60,000 nt of DNA from Lineus longissimus (lineage: Eukaryota > Nemertea > Pilidiophora > Heteronemertea > Lineidae): contig NC_088322.1 in assembly GCF_910592395.1 (NCBI RefSeq), positions 11,653,431-11,713,430 on the forward strand. The letters are read 5' to 3'. The notes beneath the pieces are model-generated. The model did not search any database, was not told where the DNA came from, and was given only the letters and a program-made list of their open reading frames with translations. The translations under genes were made by a program, and so were the position numbers. Of the stretch, positions 50,401 through 60,000 are shown in pieces. Within the stretch, counting starts at the first letter, position 1; every line of letters begins with the position of its first letter.

Positions 50401-53400
50401 TCACCCAGAATGAGGTATTGATTCTCTGCAGTAACACCTAGAGAGATGGGTAGGCCTATATCAATGTCACAGGTGGAGGTAATCCCGTTGGTTTCCAGGT
50501 TAAAAAGCTTAACACTGCAGCCAGTACCACCTTTTCCGTTCGAAAGGACTGCCAGTTTACCATCATGAGTGGCCGACATGTCAAAGATGGGAGCGAGGTT
50601 GTCTCGCAAAGTCTTTGTCAGTGTTCCTGGGTACTCGTATATATCAATGGCGTTTGATTGTTCCCCTTTATTGGTTGGGTGAGCCACTGCAAAATTATTG
50701 CCGAAACTTGCTACACAAGGAATAAACATGTCTTTGGACTCAACCTGCATTGTGTGTGTAAAGACTTCCTGGGGTTCAGATTTTGTTGATTCTTTTTTTA
50801 CACTCACATTGCCAAGGCAAGAAGGCATTGCTCCTGTTGTAAAACTATGACGACTCCTATGAAGTTCACAGACCTCGGCCCTTAACAACGTCTCTCCCTC
50901 CGTATCATCCCAAGTCTCGACGACAGCTTCCAAATCCCGCTGCATGGAGACAAGTTTGTCCAGGTACGCTGGGTGCGGCGTGGACACGGTCAACAACTGA
51001 GTAGCTCGCTTCACTGGGTCCTGCAACTTTCGAACTACATCTGACACTTTTTCTAAGCCTACATGAATGTTATCGATAACTTTGAAGTCAGACTTGACTT
51101 GATTTTTCAGGTCTTCCTTCCATTTGATGATCTGGTCGATGCACTTCTCTGCGTGGTCTTCGATCTCTTTGATTACGCAGTCTCTCTTGTCAACGATTGG
51201 TGCTATGACTTTTAAGTGAGTCAGGTCTTCCTTCAGGCCTTGCATCTCAGTTAACTTCGTCTCACCTACCCCTAGCATGTTTCTCACCTCAGCTTCCTTT
51301 GCACTAATCGTGTCCCCAAGATCCTCAATGGCGTGATCGCCATGTTCGAGCATGACACAGATTGTGCAAACTGCCTTGCCACATGTTGTACAATAGCTTG
51401 TCAAGTCAGTGTCATGTTCATCGCACAGAGCCACATCCTCCTTGTCCTCAGGGTGCAGGGGTGTCACCACATGATGTTGGGTTGCCTTGTTCTTTGTATG
51501 AATGTTGGTACAGTCTTGACAGAAATAAAAATGTCCACATTCAATGCACAAGCTAACTGCCTGAACTTCCTTCTTCTTTTGCCGACACACCATACATTTG
51601 GTCTCAATTACTCGTGGATCTTTTTTGTCCTCTGCCCTTCTCTCCTGCACAATTTCTGGCAAGGCTTCTGCTTCAACACCAACCTCATCTTTCTTGACAA
51701 AGTCATCCCCCTTAAAATCCGCCAGTCCCTTCACACCATCCCATGGACGTGGACAGTCAACCTTACACAAAGGACAGGCAAGCACCTCACTTCCACTGTC
51801 CAGGCTCTCGAGAACCGCGGACAGGCATTCAGTACAGAAAGCATGCTTGCAGTTGCCAACGATCTTCAGGGGTCTTGCTTCGAAGCACACGAGACAAGTT
51901 GCCTCCGTCACTTCCCCATGGGTTGCCATCTTTCTTCAGTTTGACCTGAAATAAACAAAACAGTTCTAATTTTTCAATGATTACCTTTTTAATTGAATAT
52001 TAAGTTGAGAGCAAAGCATTAAGTAGCTCTATCACCAGTATTGGGCAATGAAATGTAAAGTAGGAAGTGGCTCGCGACTTCAGAGGAACCTACACTACAC
52101 CTACACTAACCTTGGTTCCAAATTAATATCCATGCATAACCATCCAAAACCTTGGTTGCGACTTCTGCCGACCATGGTGTTGATTCAGTGGCCTTAATGG
52201 AGTATTGTGAACATAAACTCTGTTCTGAGGAGGATAGACTCTGTCTTCAAGGGTTATTTTCATACCTAACGTCTTGTGTTAGGACAATGTTCTTGGCGTC
52301 AGATAAACTTACCTCCATCTAAAAATGAATAAAGGACAATCTCACGTGTACTTACCTTTTCTTCAGCTGCATATTTTATGTCTAATTCATTTCATTTTTT
52401 GTGAGTTCTGTTCTATGAGTGGTATTATATCTTTACTGCTCTGTTGCACTGCCTTACCAGGAATGGATTCCGCGAATACGTTCGAGCTGATATTAAATGA
52501 GTCACTATTGATTCTATTGTGGATATCTGGGACATGACACATAAATAACTGTCTCATATCAGTGTTAAAACACGGCCATAGGTTTTTCATTGGGTATTTG
52601 ATATAAAATCGGCCAGGAATCATTGTGGTATTTACTTGCTGAAATACAAATGTAAAGGAAAGCTAATGGACTCTGGTTTTAAATGTCAATTTTTGAGTTT
52701 GAGATTTGAAAGATGAATTTCAATATCATTTTTTTGTCACTGTTTGACCGTTGTCATGTCTGAATTGGTCCAATTTCTACTTTCTCTTTGCCTGTTTTGC
52801 TGTGATGATATTGTCATGACATCAGACTTAGAAAACCTACTCATGGCCCATTTGCTACAAATGTCAATGTTATCATTATGCCATTGCCCTCATCTCAATT
52901 CATCATAATGATGCATAAAGCGACTGTAATTATCAACTTCCATACTTATGCATGTAAGCTTATTACTATCGTTTCACCAATCCAAGACAGGTTGATTAAT
53001 TACTCCGAAAACAGACTATGGGCCTAGCTGGAAGACCAGTTAATGGTTATTGGACAGTTTGATGTCGCCAAACAATTGTTTATTCAAATTAAACTTGTTT
53101 GTTGGCATCAAATTATGTGCACGATATCTACATGTAGCTTGAATTGAATATCAGAACTGGTCTTATATCAGTGAAAGTAGAGTATTGCTTAACTAGGCCT
53201 GTGGTGTAGGCTTGATTTGGATTGACAGAAGTTCTGTACTGCTTAAAGTGACTCGCTTGTCCGATGAAAATGTATGCTAAATTGAGAAGTGTCCAAATTA
53301 GAGAGATTTGCACTGATGATACTGGGCAGACCCTCGGTGTCTCAATGGAGAGGTGTCCCTATTATGGAGGATCCACTCAGTACAGTTTGTTGCTGTGATA

Positions 53401-56400
53401 TAATTTGATGCTATAATCTAGAGAGTCCATGTCGGTCAATCGCGTCTTCGACATGCGGACCCATCCAACCAGCATGGCAATCGGCATGTCTGAAAAGTTA
53501 CTACATATGCTTGTATCTATTCGGTTAACAGTGGACCTTTGTGTTTTGTGGAAATTGACCAAAATGTATCTTCTATAGACAGTTCTTAAGGATTTTATTG
53601 GTATTGGAACGAAGAGGTATTCTATCAGAATTGACGAAGTAGGAAATTTATATGAGGATGTGCTGGAAACATATTTTGTCATTTTGCTTTTCACGGTTCG
53701 GTGAGTGTCTTCGTTGTCATTGATTGTGAAGCTTGATATTGTTTAAAGAATTTCATTTGGTCTCTGATATTCAATAAGAGGTGCTAGTTGATTCTTTGAT
53801 AGACTCTGAAAACGTACATCTCGAGACATCACCAACAGTATTGGTGTTACTCTAGCGAAGAATGTGTTGGATCTTGTAAAAGCGCCAAAATCCTCGGACA
53901 TAAAGGATTTCTACTTTACAGATAATATGTGAATCCATCCAAATACAATAGCCAGCAACACAAGAGACAGGTCCAACAGACTGTTGCATGCTTATCATTC
54001 CCTCCTCTGTCGTACTGGCTAAGGTGTCCAAGGATGGGACCAGCAGAGGCTAACTTGGTCTTTGCGGGTGTAAACACCAGGCGTCAATACAGTTGATGAT
54101 ATCCAACAGTGAGAAATTGACCCCGATGAAAGTTTTCAGATTCCGTCTCATGATAACCTTACCTCAAGATGGATATGTTTAGATTTAGTTTTGGATATTG
54201 TCTCTGTGCTGTTTAGATATTTATCCTCATTATGTTTAGGTCAGTATTGTTTGTTTGTTTTATAGTCAAAATGTTTTAAATAAGTTAGTAAAATCCCTTG
54301 ATAATGTTTACAAATACGTTTGTGAAGAGGTTTTTCCACCTGATATAAGGCTGTATCTTCAAAACCGAATTGGACAGACACATCACTGTTCCATTTGAAA
54401 TATATAAATTTGTCTTCTCAATCCGACTTTAAATGTATAAGATACCTATCTTCCCTCCCTCGGGCAAACCTGCGTCTGAATTCTAAATTGGAAAAATTGG
54501 TTCACTTTCGAATACGTTTCCCATCTTGGAAGTTGGTAAGACGTTTTGTCCTCAGGGGCACTTGACTCAAACACTTTAAGGACCGGAGCAGTTCTTTTGG
54601 AAATAGTGAAGAAATCTAGGATTTAACTCAAACAGAAAGCCCTCATATGAAATGTTGTACCTTTGTGAAGAGTGGTTCAGAATCTGGTCAAGGAATGGTC
54701 ATGTCAACAGTCAGGTCTTTCAACAAAATCAATGGAAATCAAATTTAATTTTTGGAAAACACGGCATGGTTGGGACATCAGCAAAAGATTATCATCCCGA
54801 TTGGGCGTTCGACCTCCTTACCATTTGTTTACATCCCGATTTGGTGGTGCCCACATTACACCCGCATGGGTGAAAGGTACTCACTGATCGTTTCATTGGG
54901 ATTTAGGCCAAGTAATTATTTGGAGCCAGTTGCTATATCTCATGCTTGAAAGCTGATGTGTTAATCATTTTATAACCGGCCTGTTTCTGGATTTTCGTTT
55001 TTCAGGGCCATCACGTTCAAAGGAGAATGCCGTGAGAGAATGGGTCAACAACCTTCCACAGGCAGCTAAAGATTTGTAAGTACAATTGGATGGATACTGT
55101 CCTGGTCAGAAGGAATGTCCCTTGCTATTTTGAATATCATTCGAACGCCAATGTATAATTCACAGATCTCAATCTGACTCATTATGACAAAAGATATGCC
55201 AACAATTAGTGGTAAATTTCCTATCAAAAACGCTTGAAACTTAATTCTGGCGCCACAAGGTAATTAAAAAAAGATAGAATAAATTATTTGAGTGAAATAT
55301 TACTTTGCTAATTTATTGCTGGTACATTAACAAAAATTGTGAAATGTTCAGTTAATTTGAAATATACTAGGATATTCTGTTCAAAACATTAGGCTAGGAC
55401 TGTTGGATTATATAGCAAAATGGTGGATATGACTATTGTCAACCTAGCTCTTTCGGAAGACTCATAACCGAGGACAGAGGATATACAATTGATGGTCTTA
55501 AAAATCACTTGTCATATTGTGCTAAGTGCTTGTTTTTTTGAAAGGCTTCCATCGTTCGTGTTCATTGATTGTATTTTCTAGTGGCTCAGGTAAATAAAGA
55601 TAAACATTGCCCTAGTGCATTTATTATGTACGCAAATTCGCTGCAACTTGGCATTTATAGTATTTGTACACTGTATATCAGCTACACGACAGCGTTGTTG
55701 AAATCTATATTCAGTGACTTTACACACTTCACACTTTTTACATAATTTGGAAATTTCAAACTCGAGGTCAATTTTCAGTTTTTTTAGCAATAGAGTAAGC
55801 CTTTAGGTAAAATGTCCAGTCGAGTAGCATCATGAAGTTTGTAGTATCATTGTCATTGTCATTGTCATTTTAAATTACTCTGAACAGAAATGATGTTCAC
55901 ACTGTTCCGTATTTTGTAGTTGTCGGGGTTTGCGTAGGTAAGCGCTTTTTCCTCATTTGTTGGCGATGCCGTAGAAAAATAAAACTGGCTCAGCGATTGC
56001 AAAAGGTTTACCAAACTGCAATTCCTTTTTGGTCAGGTCCAAAATTCTAGGGCTGATATTTCACCCCGACATAATGTAAATGCGCAAAATGATGTACAAT
56101 ATTCAAGAGGGCATATCGACCTTAAAATATCCGCATGTTTTCTGACTGGAGCCAATTGCAGTGTTTCTAAAATGTGTGTCACAGAAAATGATGTCTTTTC
56201 CTAAAAGCTGAACATCCCCAACTGTCTATACTATATCAGATTATCTGTCTCGGTCTCACATTTTGATTTTTTTGGTAATGAGCAGTCAAAGTCAAAGTAC
56301 TCATTGTAAATTTCCATTTTAATGGTGATATATGTTCATGCAGAGCAAGATGCTACATTTATTTATTATCTGCGGTGTTAGCTTAGAATGGCAGCTGAAT

Positions 56401-59217
56401 GTACCACCGGCTTGCAAGCTTATTGCAGAACTAGGTCAAAAGGGCTAGCATGCACAATTGTCACATTCCTCACTGGTGTAGCAGTTTTAAATGTCCCCCT
56501 GCAAAATGTGTCCTTCCCTATTTAATAGTACAGATTAAGGTAATGATTCTATTCTACATGTAGAAACCCAATACTTTCAGAGATTAAAAATGCAAAATAG
56601 AACCCTTTGTCAGGTTTTTGCTTCCACAGTAGATCTGTTAAAGGCTCAACTTGCAATGGGGGCTGTGGTGGGCTTTCTTCACAAATGACAATCTGAACTC
56701 CGCCAACCCGGCCTAAGACACCATCATTCTGGTGGGCATTTGCCCCACCCCTGATCATCCTGGTGAAAGTTATGAGGAAAATGTTTTCTATCCAGTTTAC
56801 TTTATCATCGCTAATAGCCATAATTCCTTATTTCAGAAAGAAAGGCATGGGGACGAAGGATGTTGCGACTCTGGAGAGTCGACCACCCGTAGAGCGGGGG
56901 CCAAGCTCAGAGGATGATCTCTCACTCGGTGCTGAAGGTTAGCTAAGCGTCCCTCAAATGAGCAACTTGTTGTTTGGTTTCCACGGTTGGTTGAGCTGAC
57001 CATAGGTGGCTTGTCATCAACAAATGAATGGCTCAACTGCTAATCCTCTTATTTCTTGACCATGTACTCCAAGTGAGTCAGTGAGGCTGAACACCTTTTT
57101 GTCCTATAAGGGGCCAAATCTGCATAAAAACACATTTCTTTGAGACGTCTAGTTAGCGTCCCCCACTGCACCCCGCTAGATACGGCCCTAAAGCTGCAAC
57201 ATGAGTATTTCTGACCAGCACCAATTCATTCTCCTGGGTGGAATTAGGCAAGTAAGATAAAGAGACATGCTTTACAACTCATGTCGACTGTGGGTTTGAA
57301 CCTGGGATCAGGCTAGCCAAGAGTCCGAGTCAGTGGTCAAGGGCAGCTCCGGTATTACCAATCAGATTATGAGCAAACCTTGGTTGCTGGCTTGTTTGGT
57401 TTCCCTAAACGGATCACAGCTACTTGCAAAAACAATACTTCAAAGTACAGCTGTACATTTGAACTGATCCATTCTCGCTGTTTGATATTTCAGCCAAGTG
57501 CATGTCAAACACTGAAAAAAACGCTGAGCCGAAACAAGCCTCACCTGCAAAGTAAGTACATGTAGCAGTAAAAGTGATCTTTCCCACTCCCTAAATGTGA
57601 GTTTCCTGCATCCCCATAGAAAGAGGTCAGTTTTAGGTAAATGGGAATTCTGATTTGTATACCAAAGAAGTTCCTTTACGGAGAACAGTTGTGGTGTGTG
57701 TCCATAGGCTGACATTGTCAGACAATTCAGTGACTGAGCAGGTGAGGTGCAATACTCTGGGGAATTGACACGTTGAAATGTTTGCAATTCGTCCATTAAC
57801 GACAAAAAGTTCAATATTTAAATATTTTCAGCAAAATATGAAGTGTTTCTTATGATCACTATTAAACTTGTCATTTTCAGGCGCCCCCTATCTGCATCTC
57901 CCTCCTCGACCAAACGCCGCCTGGCGTGGCTTAAGAGCAAGAGCCTCCATGGTGAAAGCTTCAACTCTGAAATCTCAATGCAGACAACCGGCTCACACAT
58001 ATCAAGGTAGGTCTGCAGTTCAGAGATTTCTTCTGCGAAGAGGTTGACATCTTCCCCACAATTATTTTGCATGACTTTTACCCATGATAAAGAAGGAGAA
58101 ATTATGACGGAATGGATAATATTGACTTTGGCTGAGGACTAGTGCAAATATTTGTCATTGCTACATGTATTACACAAAGATCAAGAAAGGTTTCCAGCCT
58201 TAATTTTAGTGGAATACAAAAAAAATCGTCATTCTAAAATGAAAAATATTTTAAAATCTAAGATCAAAAATATTTTAAAATTCTAGCGTTGAGGTTCTGC
58301 TTCAAGAACGGAAGGGGGACCCGGAACAAATACTACTGAATCTTGGATTTGGAAATAAACAAAACACGAGTAATCTCGCTTGCCGAGTTCCAGAACGCTT
58401 CCTGAAGAAACCATCAAAGGCCGATGGCATTGACGTGAAACGCTTCCTTGATGACAATCAAGAACTTGCAGAGTATTTGGAGCAGAAACGTTCTCGTCAC
58501 CACCCGAATTCACCTGCAGGTAAAGCTGAGAATATGTTCTTTGAATCTCTAGAAGATTTGATCTCGTATCTTGTCAACTTTGACGTGCCACACCGGTTTT
58601 ATAAAAAATATGTCGACGATTTTATCAAATCCCTAACTGAGGAACAAGAGGAAAATGTTAAAAAAACTAGTCATGGTGTGCATTTGAAAAATGTCTGTGA
58701 TAATCAACAGAAAAGTCATAATACTCAAAATGTTGGTGGTTGCCATGGTGATATGCAAATCAAGGATGAGTTGCCTAGTGACCAAGATAGGTTGCTTGGC
58801 AACAATGGTTATCATAGCGGTGTACCATCAAAAGACAATAAAGGTGCTGATGTGATGATAAGTGATACTCAAAGTACTCTCCCACCAATTTTGCCTAATA
58901 CAAATGTATCCCACAATCAACCTGTACTTCCACCGCCTTACGACAGCAATAAAAACTTTCAACGCTCCAATCACATTCCTCAAAACCTGGACTTAAACGG
59001 CAGACATTTTCCGACAAGTGATTCGACTAACTCTCTCAAAGCAAATGGAACAGGAACAGAAACGACGAAAAGCACGCCAAAATCTCCAGAGCGGCCTACG
59101 ACTTTGGACTTAAATGCTCTGAGGGATACAGAACATATGACATCAAGTTCAACTGTTACGCCATCTAGGGTCCCTCTCAAAACACTCCATCTTTCGCCAG
59201 ATGAACATTTGGTTTGA
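41443..59217 (+). CDS. ITPRID: ITPRID/KRAP (SSFA2)/TESPA1-family protein, IP3-receptor interacting
   Basis: Vertebrate relatives bind IP3 receptors and tether or tune ER calcium release. Model: 41443-41449, 43048-44817, 55006-55075, 56837-56937, 57494-57551, 57881-58006, 58287-59217; all GT-AG, phases agree, 1020 residues. Family hallmarks in order: AVREWVNNLP (about 600-610), EDDLSLGAEA (641-650), RRLAWLKSKS (about 680-690), then the KRAP IP3R-binding block from 711: EVLLQERKGDPEQILLNLGF, RVPERFL (744-750), GIDVKRFL (758-765). Residues 3-592 are Ser/Pro-rich and probably disordered, with SPK/RSPK repeats at about 457-517. The start is the ATG at 41443 (AAGATGG context), which leaves seven coding bases before the donor. 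Odd points: family members have FF where RFL occurs here; the C-terminal coiled-coil domain of SSFA2 is absent; a good donor (CTGCAG|GTAAAG) at 58520 could produce a longer isoform. The exon 2 to exon 3 link is inferred from phase, not homology. Confidence 0.82.
42637..42732. repeat. Fragment of the dispersed GGACACCTCC-type repeat
   Basis: Words CCTCTGTAATCAGGACA, AGGACAACACTTGTTAGTCC and GATGTCCTTAACAGAAAGGTT match the element at 22145-22425. It lies in intron 1 of the ITPRID-like gene. Confidence 0.6.
46385..46424. repeat. G-rich tract (potential G-quadruplex)
   Basis: About 37 Gs in 40 bases on the plus (sense) strand, broken by three Ts. Runs this long can form a G-quadruplex and are error-prone in sequencing. 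Confidence 0.9.
47522..47550. repeat. GGT trinucleotide microsatellite
   Basis: About ten consecutive TGG/GGT triplets in intron 2 of the ITPRID-like gene. Confidence 0.92.
48893..49027. repeat. Tandem duplication of a 68-bp CpG-containing unit
   Basis: Two adjacent copies start TCACGGCGACCCGTTATA / TCACGGTGACCCGTTATA and both run through TTTCGCCAGCTTCGC, TACGCGRCGCG and TTGGGTCC. They differ by a few substitutions, mostly C/T or G/A. CpG density is well above the surroundings. Confidence 0.9.
49678..49683 (-). terminator. Candidate polyadenylation signal of the TRIM gene
   Basis: AATAAA on the minus strand, about 290 bp beyond the stop codon reached if the frameshift is crossed (49969). 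Position and orientation fit the TRIM transcript. Confidence 0.4.
49969..50262 (-). pseudogene. Out-of-frame C-terminal continuation of the TRIM gene
   Basis: The frame that includes VYSYDVIQGTLLIM and ends IVVSHGQTIKVYES runs about 95 codons to TAG at 49969. It continues the propeller-like pattern directly after the main frame's GGANAF, at about 50262. No intron can fit between them, so a single-base loss (or a sequencing error) near 50260-50275 explains the pair. If real, the protein lacks its last propeller blade or blades. Confidence 0.75.
50247..51929 (-). CDS. TRIM: TRIM-type RING / B-box / coiled-coil protein, single exon
   Basis: Probable RING E3 ubiquitin ligase. Residues 12-55 are a C3HC4 RING (C12, C15, C27, H29, C32, C35, C52, C55). 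A B-box1-like zinc finger spans about 112-153 (CMVC, CIEC, CQDC, HH) and B-box2 about 169-199 (C169, H172, C180, C183, C188, C191, H196, H199). About 205-330 is predicted coiled coil rich in E, K and L. From about 395 the sequence has beta-strand repeats with short charged turns, like the beta-propeller C-terminus of NHL-class TRIMs. The 560-codon frame ends at 50247, but propeller-like sequence continues one base out of frame to a stop at 49969, so the annotated C-terminus is probably shortened. The ATG follows an acceptor-like TTTATTTCAG (about 51947), suggesting an upstream 5' UTR exon. The gene lies inside intron 2 of the opposite-strand ITPRID-like gene. Confidence 0.92.
   Translation of the reverse strand: MATHGEVTEATCLVCFEARPLKIVGNCKHAFCTECLSAVLESLDSGSEVLACPLCKVDCPRPWDGVKGLADFKGDDFVKKDEVGVEAEALPEIVQERRAEDKKDPRVIETKCMVCRQKKKEVQAVSLCIECGHFYFCQDCTNIHTKNKATQHHVVTPLHPEDKEDVALCDEHDTDLTSYCTTCGKAVCTICVMLEHGDHAIEDLGDTISAKEAEVRNMLGVGETKLTEMQGLKEDLTHLKVIAPIVDKRDCVIKEIEDHAEKCIDQIIKWKEDLKNQVKSDFKVIDNIHVGLEKVSDVVRKLQDPVKRATQLLTVSTPHPAYLDKLVSMQRDLEAVVETWDDTEGETLLRAEVCELHRSRHSFTTGAMPSCLGNVSVKKESTKSEPQEVFTHTMQVESKDMFIPCVASFGNNFAVAHPTNKGEQSNAIDIYEYPGTLTKTLRDNLAPIFDMSATHDGKLAVLSNGKGGTGCSVKLFNLETNGITSTCDIDIGLPISLGVTAENQYLILGDTGGCRYLHFVDSNGGVKKRGAINTKNLPSRVACGGRCNVVGGANAFIAMM
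51947..55005. other. Intron 2 of the ITPRID-like gene, 3' part
   Basis: AT-rich sequence with only short frames. It may contain the promoter and 5' UTR exon of the minus-strand TRIM gene. A small fragment of the GGACACCTCC-type repeat is near 53330-53380. Nothing else recognisable. Confidence 0.5.
57290..57352 (-). mobile_element. Possible tRNA-like SINE fragment
   Basis: The minus strand contains CCCAGGTTCAAACCC, a good box-B match, with GGACTCTTGGCT and GGAGCTGCCC upstream as in the 22441-22575 repeat. It is in an ITPRID-like intron. Short and of uncertain family. Confidence 0.35.
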
Positions 59218-60000
59218 TTCCTGGTTGCTATGGCGCTATGCAAATGAGGGATTACGTCATTTTTACTTTTGATGACAACGTTCTGCTTTGAAAATTGTAA
59301 AATAATTCCATGTTTACAGTTCAGTTTGTGGCAACATTTGCGAATTCCAGTATGTTTGATGTGATGCTAAAAACTACCATGCCAAAAAAAGATCGTTCAC
59401 GTTTCTTGTGTACATTACCCACTCAGGGTCTCTAAAACATTTTATTTCTTCTCTTGATATTAGAGCAAGGATTAGTTGGTAGTGATACTCTTGCACATTT
59501 AATAGCTTATACTCTATAAACAGTTCTTGTGTTGCCAACTAGTGCAGTCTAGTCAGGCCAGCCCTATCCAGTAAAGTCTTGTCCGAGAAGGATGCTGAAA
59601 GGTCTAACAGTTGTGTCAATGTACAATACCATGTTCATTAGCAACAATGCATCTACACAGCAGATTGATATTGGTGGATGTACATACATATACGTCTCAC
59701 ATTGTCACGTGTCATGTTTCAGGAGTCACAAATATGTCACAGTTGAAACTTGTCACAAGGCTTGAAACATGACAAGACATCAACAGTGAACTTAAGGCTG
59801 TATATCCATTTGTTGTTCCGTTGTGGATTTGTGGCATTGTTCCTTGAACAAGCAGCAGCGTGTGAGGATCATGCAATGCTTTAGACTGTATAACCAATGG
59901 GAATGTCCAATACGCCAAAAAATAATGGTTCATTTTGTGTGTGGCGTATCAAAAGTTCCAATTGGCGAACGTGTAACATGGAAAAAGTTAACAGTCAATG
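59218..60000. other. 3' UTR or flank of the ITPRID-like gene
   Basis: No further coding signal. No plus-strand AATAAA is visible before the window ends, so the transcript end probably lies beyond 60000 or uses a variant signal. Confidence 0.45.

Noticed and set aside
51333-51954. Plus-strand open frames of up to 203 codons
   Set aside because: Antisense shadows of the TRIM coding exon; no domain of their own.

Overview
The window reads as nuclear DNA of an invertebrate animal. Its genes have GT-AG introns, it carries tRNA-derived SINE-like pieces and very large non-coding tandem arrays, and it has a composite element that closely resembles the 'pearl'/Helentron-derived elements of bivalves and other marine invertebrates. 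TACATGTA-type words recur. Together these suggest a lophotrochozoan (mollusc, brachiopod, phoronid or annelid grade), but I cannot name the species.

Three protein-coding genes can be supported. (1) Minus strand, 25269 down to 21369: a ten-exon front-end fatty-acid desaturase (FADS1/2 type) of 431 residues. It has an N-terminal cytochrome b5 domain with HPGG and all three histidine boxes, the last being QIEHH, and every splice phase is consistent. (2) Plus strand, 41443-59217: a seven-exon gene of the ITPRID/KRAP (SSFA2)/TESPA1 family, whose vertebrate members bind IP3 receptors. My model gives about 1020 residues: a Ser/Pro-rich N-terminal half of about 590 residues, almost all from one 1770-bp exon, followed by the family signature on five small exons and one last exon. 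(3) Minus strand, 51929 down to 50247 (or 49969 if a frameshift is crossed): a single-exon TRIM-type RING/B-box/coiled-coil protein nested in the 10.2-kb second intron of gene 2. Its reading frame breaks by one base near the 3' end.

Layout. 1-5.9 kb: no gene found; one SINE-like piece, one strong hairpin element and two degenerate tandem repeats. 5.9-15.5 kb: a large AT-rich array of about 54-bp units with higher-order organisation (812-bp blocks, then a 2222-bp tandem duplication whose copies differ at one base that I could find), interrupted at 9.1-10.25 kb by the Helentron-like element. 15.5-21.3 kb: no gene; a 68-bp, 16-copy palindromic minisatellite at 17.9-18.95 kb and another SINE-like piece. 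21.4-25.3 kb: the desaturase. 25.3-41.3 kb: no gene recognised; short inverted repeats, minisatellites and one MITE-like element. 41.4-59.2 kb: the ITPRID-like gene with the nested TRIM gene. 59.2-60 kb: probable 3' UTR or flank.

The three genes have no obvious shared pathway: polyunsaturated fatty-acid synthesis at the ER, IP3-receptor/ER-calcium scaffolding, and probable ubiquitin ligation. Most short open frames in the window are explained by the 54-bp array (a unit length divisible by three keeps many frames open) or are shadows of the three genes.
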